Source: Triatoma infestans (Eukaryota; Arthropoda; Insecta; Hemiptera; Reduviidae). From it: a DNA stretch of 64,000 nucleotides. The stretch is taken from contig JAAEAF010009006.1 in assembly GCA_011037195.1 (NCBI GenBank), positions 17,775 through 81,774 on the forward strand, read 5' to 3'. A program made the position numbers and the translations under genes. Below the pieces are notes generated by a model. The model ran no database searches. It was given only the letters and a program-made list of their open reading frames with translations, and was not told the DNA's origin. Position 1 is the stretch's first letter. The number at the start of each line of letters is the position of its first letter. Below, piece after piece: positions 35,165 through 43,816 of the stretch.

Positions 35165-35610
35165 AAAATTGATTTCCAATATATTATATTTTCTTTAAAT
35201 TTGGAATTCTAACACTATTATTAATGTATTATTACGTAGGTGGCAGAGTCATACAGTGCGGAAAGTGATTCTTTAAAGGGATGCTAAACGTTTCCGCTCG
35301 CCCAATACCGTCAAAATATCCTTTTTCCCGGACAATAATTCAAATAAGAATGTTAGGCGTTTGTATGTGTAAGACTGTAAACGCAAATTTTAAAAGAAAT
35401 CATTGCAGCGGTTTTCAAAAAAATGAAACTAAAAAAACTTACAGTAATCCCATTTCCACTTGATGGATTTTGATCGAACCTTTCCGCTAAAATGCGGTGG
35501 TAGTTTCGAAACTGTATTCTAAGTTTGAGCTTCCTAGGATTTTTCGTTTTAGAGATATTTTGTTCAGAAAAACACACACACACACTACATTCAAATACAC
35601 ATAAAGACTA
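35165..35610 (-). repeat. HLR repeat, left half in reverse orientation
   Basis: One diverged internal unit (TTGGAATTCTAAC..GTGGCAGAGTC), a second short unit (CCATTTCCACTTGATGGATTTTG), GTTTGAGCTTCCTAGGATTTTTCG, and a CACACACACACAC tract at about 35,572. The left-end block is replaced by the hammerhead palindrome that follows. Confidence 0.65.
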
Positions 35611-35619
35611 TTTTTATTT

Positions 35620-35856
35620 GGTATTTTATCCGTCGTCGTAGCATGCTTATTTATTTTGTTCCTGACCGGTTTCGGATTTTCACCCATCGTCAGAAAAAAA
35701 ATTTACCAAGTTCGTGTAGTGAATTCACTTCAACACAATGTTTCTGTTACACTCACACTTGTTTGATATAATCGGTCAAGAACAAAATAAATATGCATGC
35801 TACGACGGATAAAATAACAGATGTTATCCAGCATTACGTACCCATCCGAATATTCA
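35620..35856. mobile_element. Fold-back element with hammerhead core (family D, copy 1)
   Basis: Arms TTATCCGTCG..GTAGCATGC..TTGTTC and the inverted GAACAAAATAAATATGCATGCTACGACGG surround an AT-rich centre. Flanks ACTATTTTTATTT (35,607-35,619) and ACTATTTTTTATTT (35,857-35,870) look like a 13-14 bp target duplication with one indel. The left arm retains a complete hammerhead core; the right arm lost the core and keeps only CGGTCAAGAAC. Confidence 0.7.
35660..35699 (-). ncRNA. Hammerhead ribozyme candidate (family D, copy 1)
   Basis: Minus strand: U-run, CUGACGA, U, stem II GGGU-GAAA-AUCC (one G-U pair), GAAAC, CGGUC, AGGAA. Core positions C3, U4, G5, A6, G8, A9, G12, A13, A14, A15.1 and U16.1-C17 are all standard. 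Stem I can form as UUUUU/AGGAA with G-U pairs. Stem III is the palindromic ACCGGU, which favours dimer cleavage. Predicted cleavage is after the C of GGUC (plus-strand position 35,665). Confidence 0.65.
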
Positions 35857-35870
35857 ACTATTTTTTATTT

Positions 35871-36289
35871 TTTTGCTAACATGGCCTTAGAAAACTGAAT
35901 CTCGATATGAAAAATATAATAAATTTTAGTTAAATGAAGTTAAAAAATTTCTATTTTGGATATTTTTTGATCTTTAATTAAATCGAACATAATATAAATT
36001 TTCAGTGAATTTTGAAAGATACTTCAGCAGAAGTTTACGTGATTTTTTTTTGTACACTTGTTTTAAATATAAAACACAGTTTCAGTCTTAATTGTGAATA
36101 CGATTATGCAGTTTTCAGAGTATTAAAAACAATCGTCTCGCAGGGATTACTAATAAATAGAAGATCCATATTTCACTAAATCAATCTTGGATACGCGGAT
36201 CAACATCGGCCCCTCGAAAAATTTTTGGACTGGCAAGAAATATTATAACAAAATAATGATTTCAATCTTATAATTAACATAAATTTTTT
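35871..36289. other. No gene recognised
   Basis: AT-rich with a T-run near 36,043. Nothing recognised. Confidence 0.45.
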
Positions 36290-36990
36290 TTATTTATTTT
36301 TGGGTCAAACAGGAAGTACAAATTTAGTGAATGGTTTTTTTTCCAGCTTTTCACGAATTTGTTGAAAAAGGGCTGCAACAATTTTCTTTAAACTTCGTGT
36401 ACTATCTACATGCATAAATAACTACATTGTTTTATTTTTGTAATATTTTCCTGGAAATGCTGATCATTTTTTGCGGTCCTCTAAAGTGAAACTTCTGTAC
36501 ACAATGTATGGTTCTGCCACCTATATAAGATTAATATAAATTAGAGAAATTTTGTTATAATTTCAAATTTAATGAATAATTGTAATATCCAGAAGTTTAG
36601 TTTTACAGAATGGATTTTTGAAATTATCGGAATTTACTCGAAAATGACTGTAACGGTTTTCTGGGAACTTTGGAATGCTTACTGCATAGATTAAACCTAT
36701 CACTTTTATTCGCAAACTTTTTTCAAACAAAAAAAAATTATTTTTAGATAATTTTGCGGATTTTGTGGTCTTAAATTTCAAATTTTATTTTGATTACTTC
36801 AATGTTATATGTGTAACTATTATACGCTACAATATAATTACTTTTCTGTCTGCCGCCTGGGTTGATAGGTTGGTATCTGTCCTCCCTAGTACCCTATATA
36901 TTCCTGTTAGGATAAACGAGTAAAATTTGTATTGTATATGGTAGTAAGGAATAAGTTGCTTGAGTGTTACACACCAGATTATTTTCTAGT
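36290..36990 (+). repeat. HLR repeat, internal units and right end
   Basis: Two diverged internal units (AACAGGAAGTAC..CAACAATTTTCTTTAAACTTCG; then TATCCAGAAGTTTAG..AACGGTTTTCTGGGAAC), and a 3' end with GAGTGTTACACACCAGATTATT at 36,961-36,985. Sequence at 36,800-36,950 does not match the family and may be an insertion. Confidence 0.65.
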
Positions 36991-37024
36991 ATTTATTGTA
37001 TGTAACCACCCAGCACTATGTATT

Positions 37025-37276
37025 TTTTTTTTTTTTTTTTATGTAGGGGATTATCGCACTGCGACCTGAAAGATCTATTGTGCCCCCCGGAGCTTCTCAG
37101 TGCACTGTCGGTCTCCGGACAGTGTTCTCTCGCTACAGACAACACTGTCCATCACCGAACAGTGAGCTGTAGGGGCTCCTAGGAAGAGAAAATCTAAGGG
37201 CAGCACGACTGGATTCGAACCCGTGATCTCCGCGTAGCTAGTCCAGCGCGCTACCACTGAGCTAATCCCTTCCCTT
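37025..37276 (-). repeat. tRNA-derived SINE, copy f (tail type 2) with 14-bp target duplication
   Basis: Complete minus-strand copy: GGGAAGGGATTAGCTCAGTG head, B box (GGATTCGAACC on the plus strand is its complement), full body, then the type-2 tail CACAATAGATCTTTCAGG, GTCGCAGTGCG, ATAATCCCCTACAT and about 20 A. Perfect flanking duplication CAGCACTATGTATT at 37,011-37,024 and 37,277-37,290. It is the cleanest SINE insertion in the window and probably the youngest. Confidence 0.92.
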
Positions 37277-37567
37277 CAGCACTATGTATTACTTTGACCG
37301 TTTATTAACTCGACGACTTTCGTTTATTTTAAATTCTAATTAGGTCCGCCAAATTTTATGCCTATTTTCGCTGGTTCGCTGGTGTGGCAAAAAATTGAAA
37401 AACGCTGCTCTAGTTAAGATTTTGATGAAGATGCATTTTTAAAAACTTTCTTTTTTTTTTTTTTTATATATATAGCGGCCTCTACACGGTCAATAATATT
37501 GACAATACTTTTCTTGCTTATTTCACCCTTGGTGTTTTTTTTGGTTGGCTGTTTTATTATAGTAGTG

Positions 37568-37886
37568 TTTGATGTTTAATTGGGATAAATGATGAACCAG
37601 TTTACAGCCAGATGTATTTTTTTATTATGATGTTAATTCAAAACATTCGTCGTAGTTAGTCCTTTGACGTTTCGGCACTAATACGTGCCATTATCAAAAA
37701 GGTAGAACATTTTGTTATAACAAAATTGTCTGAAAGTAGGAAAAAACATTGTTACAATTTTTATAACAAAATGTTCTACCCAAAACGTCAAAGGACTAAC
37801 TACGACGAATGTTTTGAATTAACATCATAATAAAAAATACATCTGGCTGTAAACTGGTTCATCATTCATCCCAATTAAACATCAAA
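37568..37886. mobile_element. Nested fold-back element with hammerhead remnant (family E)
   Basis: Outer arms of about 105 nt differ by one substitution and one indel, so it is recent. The left arm contains a 32-nt hammerhead-like segment between GACGTTT and GGTAGAAC that is exactly missing from the right arm. Inner arms continue with GGTAGAACATTTTGTTATAA. The element sits inside the PIF/Harbinger derivative. Confidence 0.8.
37661..37702 (-). ncRNA. Degenerate hammerhead candidate (family E)
   Basis: Minus strand: stem I CCUUU/AAAGG (5 bp), UUGAUAA in place of CUGANGA (C3 to U, G8 to A), stem II GGCAC/GUGCC (5 bp), GAAAC, GUC. Stems and the GAAAC-GUC half are intact, but two catalytic residues are changed, so it should be inactive. 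Confidence 0.55.
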
Positions 37887-38282
37887 CATTGACAATATTT
37901 TAGAGTATTGACAATAATATTGACCATGTAAGGTGAAAAAACTGTATTCACGGTCGGTATTGACGAGAATCCAGATTTTCTGATTTTCATGTATCAATAC
38001 TGAGAATTGGAGGGGATATTGACCATAATATTGACCGTGTAAAGGCGGCGCCAATATTTCCATCAATACTCAGTTCAATACTACTAAACAACGTTACTAA
38101 CCTGTACAAAACAAAAGGGATACTATTATAATAGGTACTGGTAAAAGATTTTATCACACTTATACTTTATACGTTTCTTAAAGATGATTGCAAGTTTTAT
38201 TATCTTATTATTCTAATTAATATACAATTTATTTAGTCAATTGAATTTTCTCTTCATTATTACAGTTAAATTCAACAGAGTT

Positions 38283-38621
38283 TCAGGTTTTTATTACAGC
38301 GTTGCTGATACTTGTTGGCGACATTATTACTGAAAACTTTAAATCTTTAAAGTTTCTGCCTGTGGCCAAGTATCTAAGGGTTAAGGCTAATCTTTCCCTA
38401 ACACTTATGCTTTCTCTTGTGTTTCTGTCCTGTCTCTTCAGAAATAGAACCAGCTGTAACAATTTGTTAAATGTAGGTTCATCCATTCTGAAGTAGTTCT
38501 TGAAATCATTAACATCGCTGAGGCTAATTTCCTTCAGAAGCACTAAATGAGAATATTCATCTCTTTTCTTTAACCACTCTTTCATCCACTGGTTGTGTTT
38601 CACTTCTTTGAGTAGTGCCAA
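38283..38621 (-). pseudogene. PIF/Harbinger transposase (HARBI1-like) N-terminal fragment
   Basis: A 112-codon frame starting MALLKEVKHNQ. Visible landmarks are YFRMDEPTFNKLLQLV (the FRMxxxxFxxLL block), SVRERLALTLRYLATG and FKDLKFSVIMSPTSIS. These match the region just before the DDE nuclease domain of HARBI1/ALP1-like transposases, including the LRYLATG block. The frame stops at 38,283, before any catalytic Asp, and nothing downstream restores it. A full protein would be around 350-400 residues. DNA-binding could persist but strand transfer cannot. Confidence 0.8.
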
Positions 38622-38890
38622 ATGCCAGAATAATGGCTACGTAAGCTTTTGCGCGATTATTCATTTTTTAAGGGAAAAAAAGCCAACAAAATAAGGAGTG
38701 GCAAACACGTAAATTCACTCTCCTAATGGCAGAAGTAGTAAGTAATGAGCACAGTTATTGACAAAAGTATTGCCAATAATATTGATCGTGTAAGGTAATG
38801 AAGTATTGAGACTGGTTAGCACGAGTATTGATGGTTATATTGTCAATACTGATATTGACAATATTATTGACCGTGTAGAGGGCTGCTTAA

Positions 38891-39319
38891 AAGAAATAAA
38901 GTGCCAACATTATAATGTAAAAAACAATGCTATGATACAGGTTGAATAATGTTATAATTATTAATAATTAATAATAACGAGAATAAATTGATCACCAATT
39001 GAATTTGATTCATCCAGGAATTATCAAGGTTAAATTAAAATAGAGTAATTTTAATCAAGATTCGATAATCAAATTTATGACTGAAACTAGTAATTTTGTT
39101 ATTCAGAATACAAAATGCTAGTTTTGTTTGTATAAAGTAGCACATGTTACATGAAACAGCAGATTTATATACATTTACACAAGCTGTGAATGAAAACACG
39201 ATGTTATCTAAAAGGCATAACCTTTGATAACCTTAAATGCTATATTGAATAGATTAAAATTTCTATTAAAAATGTCTGAAATAAATAATTTAATATTAGT
39301 AACATTCATTGATTTTTTT
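38891..39319. other. No gene recognised
   Basis: AT-rich. Nothing recognised. Confidence 0.45.
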
Positions 39320-39510
39320 TTTACTTTTCTCTTATTCTTTGATAGAGAATTTATTGCAATATATCTGTGGTTTGGGAAATTCAATAATTGACACCGGAAG
39401 TATATGGTTTAAAAATCTCCTAGATATGAAAAAATGTTTTTGTGAGAATGAGGTCTGGTTTTGTGTGTGTACAAAATATCTCAACAACACAAAATAGCAG
39501 AAGTAAATGG
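39320..39510 (+). repeat. HLR left-end fragment
   Basis: TTCTCTTATTC..GATAGAGAATTTATTGCAATAT, then CACCGGAAGTAT, AAATG tract, GTGTGTGTAC and AAAATATCTCAACAACAC. It stops before the first internal unit. Confidence 0.55.
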
Positions 39511-39533
39511 GATTCGACGCGATGTTTCCCGGA

Positions 39534-39582
39534 CCGTACAGATGGTCATTATACAGTGCTCAGCATTTATTCTAGTTTCCCG
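39534..39582 (+). repeat. Small LTR-fragment insertion bounded by a 13-bp repeat
   Basis: GATGTTTCCCGGA occurs at 39,521-39,533 and 39,583-39,595. Between them is a 49-bp segment whose core, TCATTATACAGTGCTCAGCA and following bases (39,547-39,578), is identical to 39,952-39,983. Confidence 0.5.
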
Positions 39583-39607
39583 GATGTTTCCCGGATTTAT
39601 TACAGAA

Positions 39608-39755
39608 ATGGTTTTTTGTTATCAGAGTTATTTTCCGTGATATGCTGCTTTATTTTCTGATCATTGACCGGCTTCAAGCGTTTGCATATCATCAGGATAC
39701 TTGATAAACAGTGAGATAACATAGATTCGCAAAGAGCAAAAAAAATGTACGTACT
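39608..39755 (-). mobile_element. Half of a hammerhead fold-back element (family B, copy 4)
   Basis: One arm only, from TATCAGAGTTATTTTCCGTGATA to GCAAAGAGCAAA. The minus-strand core at 39,662-39,696 has CUGAUGA and CGGUC, but GAAAC reads GAAGC and stem II is weakened. The second arm is absent, so it is a truncated copy. Confidence 0.65.
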
Positions 39756-39879
39756 ATTTTCAAAAGTATTTTGTTGTGACAACTGGTTAGGAATTGTTTC
39801 TTTACACCTAACTAAGATCACATATTATTATTATTTTTTATTTATTTTTAATTTAAATGCGCGACAACTCGACCGGTCT

Positions 39880-39985
39880 GTCTCTATATATCTTTCTCTC
39901 TCTGACTACCTAATTTCTCTTGTAAAGTCCTTGCAGTTTGTGCGATTCTCTCATTATACAGTGCTCAGCATTTATTCTAGTTTAT
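39880..39985 (+). repeat. LTR-like fragment related to 48.4-48.5 kb
   Basis: CTACCTAATTTCTCTTGTAA, AGTCCTTGCAG and GCTCAGCATTTATTCTAGTT closely match the 3' half of the putative LTR at 48,226-48,545. Confidence 0.5.
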
Positions 39986-40222
39986 TTCTCTGAAACTCCT
40001 TTTCACAGCCATAATATTTGTTATAAACCTAAGTTTCGTCCATGTTACATTAGCCAAGAAATAGTGTTACCACTAATGCTGAAACAACTATGACTATATG
40101 TGGCGTTAAATACGACACTACCAGAAGAAGCCGATTGTAATATGGGAGAAACAAACTATTGTCACGGCGGTCTTAACCTGACGACATAAGGGTTTTATAT
40201 TAATTTTTTATTTTTATATATA
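39986..40222. other. Short gap, possibly retroelement leader
   Basis: Follows the LTR-like fragment; no primer-binding site or frame could be recognised. Confidence 0.25.
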
Positions 40223-41040
40223 CGGGCTTATTCAATAAGTAACGAGACAAATTGCTCAAAAACGATTTATTTAATTAATACAAAACTTTTGGTTCTTTTC
40301 AACATAGTCCCCAGCAACATTCATCCCATCTTTCTTCTAATTTGTGCATGTCTCTGGCATAAAATACTTTGGGGCCGATCTAGAAGCCACTTTTGCAACT
40401 AATTTTTATCTTCTTCATTGGATTGAAAATGTTTCCCATGTACAGCTTCTTTAAAGGGTCCAAACAAATGGAAGTCCGATGGGCGAGGTAAGGGCTGTAG
40501 GGTGGGTGTGGAAGGATCACCCATCCCACTTTTTCTTGGTTTCTTTGTGGGCGTCCGTAAGTTGTCTTGGAACCCATCTCGCATAAGTTTTCTTTAGTGT
40601 AGCTCATTCTGAATAATGTTATCCACAGTTCCAACACTCGCTGCATTGACTGTTCTTTCCAACACTGCCTATTCTCCTGAATTAACGCGTGTATACGAGA
40701 TTCGAGGAAGGAAGTTGCAACTTCAACCGTCGTCCACTACGTTGCTCGTCACTTCGAACGATTCAAACAATTATTCCTGTAACTTTCAAAATTCTTTCGT
40801 GGATTTCACTGCCTTCTGCAACTAAAAGTCTAAACATTGAGGGCTGTTCTTCCGAAGTGCAATGCTCGAGCGGACTCGCCATTGTTAACTGAATACATTT
40901 GAGATTATGCTTCCCAAATACTCTCGAACAACTGATGAGAAATTAAATACGAGGATGCCAAATTGAGGCACTAAAACTATTGTATTGATTAAACACACCG
41001 TTTCTGCGATTTGTCTCGTTAGTTCTTGACTGACCCTCAT
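40223..41040 (-). mobile_element. Mariner-type element, internally deleted
   Basis: Inverted ends share TAACGAGACAAAT(T/C)GC and neighbouring bases (40,223-40,265; 41,000-41,040). The minus-strand frames preserve transposase pieces: CARWVPRQLTDAHKETKKK-like sequence (the linker ending in WVPxxLT), then directly HPPYSPYLAHR and PFKEAVHGKHFQSNEE (the PYSPDLAPSDFHLF..LK block near the third catalytic residue), and RDMHKLEERW near the C-terminus. The region with the first two catalytic Asp residues is missing between WVPxxLT and the PYSP block, so it is a deletion derivative of about 818 bp. A TA duplication is not clear. Confidence 0.75.
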
Positions 41041-41195
41041 GTTTATATATATATATATAATACTATATTATTTTTAACTTATTATTTTATGTTTTCATTG
41101 TTTACTGTAACTAATATATATTTAAATCCCTCCATGATGTCACTTCTGTATATAAAATAAGAGTTTTTATAAATATTTAGTTTTCTTTAGTGACA
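41041..41195. other. AT-rich spacer
   Basis: TA-repeat at about 41,045-41,060. Nothing else. Confidence 0.4.
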
Positions 41196-41410
41196 TTTGC
41201 TCAGTTGTCCATTGGACTTGCAACGCGACTATGCGCCACTAGTTCTGGGTTTGATTCCAGCAGTGTTGTTTTAAAGGTTTTCGCTTAGGAGCCTGTACAG
41301 ATCACTGTCCTGAGATAGACAGTGTTGTTTGTAACGAGTGGCCAGCAGTGTTCTGAAAAGGCTATGAGCACAAATGATTTCAGATTCTGACAGCGTTAAT
41401 AATAATAATT
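41196..41410 (+). repeat. tRNA-derived SINE, copy g (old)
   Basis: Strongly diverged. B-box-like GGGTTTGATTCC, body CGCTTAGGAGCC, GACAGTGTTGTTTGTAACGAG and a decayed tail ending in AATAATAATAATTT. Confidence 0.65.
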
Positions 41411-41686
41411 TTTATTTTTCTGGGTTACAGCGTTCTCAGTTCCCTCACTATTGTATTAAAATAGTAATATAATAAATTAGTACGCTTTCCTCCCACCAGA
41501 TAGGACTCATTGTACTGAAATGGATTGTAGGGGAAAAAACCTAACATTTTTATATTATTTAGGAGCAATATTGATTAAACTTAAAAAAACTGTATGTTTG
41601 GGTCACTTACAAAGATAAAGGAAAGGAACATTTGCTATTGTTTTTGTTAATTGTTTTCAGTTAAATAACAATTTGTAAATTGTTAA
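41411..41686. other. No gene recognised
   Basis: AT-rich. Nothing recognised. Confidence 0.4.
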
Positions 41687-42259
41687 ATGGCGTGCGAGAT
41701 TGTACGGTTGTATTTATGTGGTTTTATATGTACACTACATGGAATTTTGTCTGGATTTTGTCCATCTCAAAATAGAGGAATTTCCTTGGATGATTTATAT
41801 TGCGATTTAATTTGTAACATTTTCGATTTGAAAGGCATCGCTTTTATTAGCGTTTGGTTGGCAAGGAATAAACTAGTGTTGAAGTATGGATGTATGCGCG
41901 TGTGTAAGATTGTATGTTTGAGTGTGAGAGTGAGTTTTGGTTCGTCGAGAGGAGGGGGGGGAGAAGAGGATATGCTGGCAGATCGTGCAGAGGGAGATGT
42001 TAGGGTTGCACAGATATTGTGCTGCTTGGTTTGGGAGTTTTGGCGTGGTATGAGAGTTTGCTGTAACGTCCGTGTTGTTAGGTTCGGTTTTATCAAAGCT
42101 AGTCCACATGACTGGTTTCGCAGGCGGATCAGCCAAGCGCGCACCACACTTGCACACATTGGTATTTCTGTTTTAAGTGTATATTTATATATATATTATA
42201 TCTGTGTGTGTTTGTGTAACAGGCGTAATGTTAGCCAAAATGGAATGGGGTTTTGGTGA
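41687..42259 (+). CDS. Unrecognised 190-codon open frame, doubtful
   Basis: The longest open frame in the window, in a locally GC-richer stretch. The translation (start MACEIVRLYLCGF) is cysteine- and valine-rich with a hydrophobic first 35 residues, a glycine/glutamate run from the G-run at 41,951-41,961, and an arginine-rich FRRRISQARTTLAH near residue 145. I recognise no domain. A minus-strand frame (41,767-42,159, 130 codons) overlaps it, so openness alone is weak evidence. It could be a TE-derived or UTR-like sequence. No TATA box, splice context or poly(A) signal ties it to a transcript. Confidence 0.15.
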   Translation: MACEIVRLYLCGFICTLHGILSGFCPSQNRGISLDDLYCDLICNIFDLKGIAFISVWLARNKLVLKYGCMRVCKIVCLSVRVSFGSSRGGGGEEDMLADRAEGDVRVAQILCCLVWEFWRGMRVCCNVRVVRFGFIKASPHDWFRRRISQARTTLAHIGISVLSVYLYIYYICVCLCNRRNVSQNGMGFW

Positions 42260-42931
42260 CGTCCTAATCTCCCGTTAACGATGTATGTACGCGGTCCACC
42301 ATGCGTGAGGATACTAAACGTGTGGGTGACTGCCAGAACGCAATCTATGAAAAATGGCCGCCGCTAGCAAGTAGCGTGTTCACTTGGATAAACATGTTAT
42401 AAACTCTTATCAGAAAATACTTTTACACGATGCACCTTTCATATATTTTAAAACGTTGTTATTGAAATGCACACATTCATATTTTTAACAAAAATATATT
42501 TTTCAATAAAAAAAGTAAAATATAATGAAAGAAAAACGCTTTAAATAAACTTTATTTTGAATTAAAACTTCATAAATGTCTACCAATATTGATAAGAATC
42601 TTAGGTTTATTTCCAACGAATATTTATGTTAATTAACAAAATTCTTATTGTAACAAAACCGAATTTATTGATTATAATTTAAACCACCCTGAGCTCGCTG
42701 AATGATCGAATTTTTTTTTTAGGTAACATAAACCTTCCGCGATATATTGATACCTATCAAGCGTTCAAGTTTGGTTACGTTGAACAAAAATGGAGAAATG
42801 GGGATAATAATGATTGAAAAATATATAGATAAATGAACAAACTAAAATAAATGGGATTTCAGTGGCACAATAAATAAATAAATGTTCATATTCCAGTACT
42901 GTAGTAATGTAGGAGTACTTCTCATTGGCAG
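42260..42931. other. No gene recognised
   Basis: The first 100 bp are GC-richer (TCCCGTTAACGATGTATGTA..), then AT-rich with a T-run at 42,711. Nothing recognised. Confidence 0.4.
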
Positions 42932-43058
42932 TATAGCTCGACAACTTTATTGCAGTACCTGTGGGCGGGACTAAAAGACGTCATAGCTACTAGAAAGATT
43001 TGATATTGGGCGGAGCTTAACAGCCGTTTATGTGTCACAACTAAGTTGTCGAGTTATA
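42932..43058. mobile_element. Small MITE with 20-bp inverted ends
   Basis: Ends TATAGCTCGACAACTTTATTG and, inverted, TATAACTCGACAACTTAGTTG enclose about 85 bp containing GTGGGCGGGACTAAAAGACG and GGGCGGAGCTTAACAG. Termini in TA context would suit a Tc1/mariner-type MITE, but the superfamily is not certain. Confidence 0.65.
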
Positions 43059-43597
43059 TACACTACTACTTGATTAAAGTATGAAACATGAACTCGTTTA
43101 AATTTATTTAATTTTTAGGGCCTTTGAAGGTTTGTGTTAACATTTACTGAGTCATATTTTTTGTTGTTGTTCAGTTTGGTTTATTTGTCTTTAGTTATTA
43201 CAACCCAACATAATTATTTAATCCAATAAAAATTTTCATAATACAAATTAGGAGCTATTAAAGTAATAGATATTCCTTATAAATTGCATTTTTTTTGTTT
43301 TATCATAATTCATTAAAATTATTTTAATTTATTGATTTCTACAATTTTTCTTTATTCTTTCATTTTGTTTTCTTTGTTTGTGGTGTAAATTAAAGTTCCA
43401 TGTAACCAAACAGTATTAAATAAATAAAAAAATACAGTAATATTCATCTTATTTAGGGGGAACCCTTAGTCATTAATTCAATTCAAGGGAGTTCTGAATC
43501 ATCAAGGGAATCGTTTTCAAGGAAGCCAAGATGACAAAAAGTTTGAGAACTTCTCAAAGCTTACTCCTCGAAATAGAGGGCATCGTTTTCTATAACT
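43059..43597. other. No gene recognised
   Basis: AT-rich. Nothing recognised. Confidence 0.45.
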
Positions 43598-43816
43598 TTT
43601 TTTTTTTTTAATTTGAAGGCGCGTCAATATCTATGGGACCGGAGTCTTCTCAGTGCACTGGCGGCCTCTGGACAATGTTCTACAGCTGCAGACAACACTG
43701 TCCATCACCTAACAGGGAGGACAGGAAAAAAACAATCTAAGCGCAGTACTGGACTCGAACCCGAGACCTCCGCGTGGGAGTTCAACGCGCTAACCGCTTA
43801 CCTAATCCCTCTTCTC
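43598..43816 (-). repeat. tRNA-derived SINE, copy h (tail type 1)
   Basis: Complete minus-strand copy from a T-run through GGCGCGTCAATATCTATGG to GGACTCGAACCCGAGACCTC (complement of the B box) and AATCCCTCTTC. A body deletion of about 25 nt lies near 43,715. Confidence 0.85.

Larger units (their letters stand above)
37480..38890 (-). mobile_element. PIF/Harbinger DNA transposon derivative
   Basis: Terminal inverted repeats GGCCTCTACACGGTCAATAA (left, about 37,483) and CCTCTACACGGTCAATAATA (right end, minus strand, about 38,860-38,885). The motif CAATAATATTGACCGTGTA, or a variant, recurs subterminally at about 37,905-37,930, 38,018-38,042 and 38,775-38,795. A transposase fragment lies inside. 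TIR-like sequence at 38,018-38,050 suggests a second internal end, so it may be composite. A 3-bp TWA duplication could not be confirmed. A 319-bp palindrome is nested at 37,568-37,886. Confidence 0.75.
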
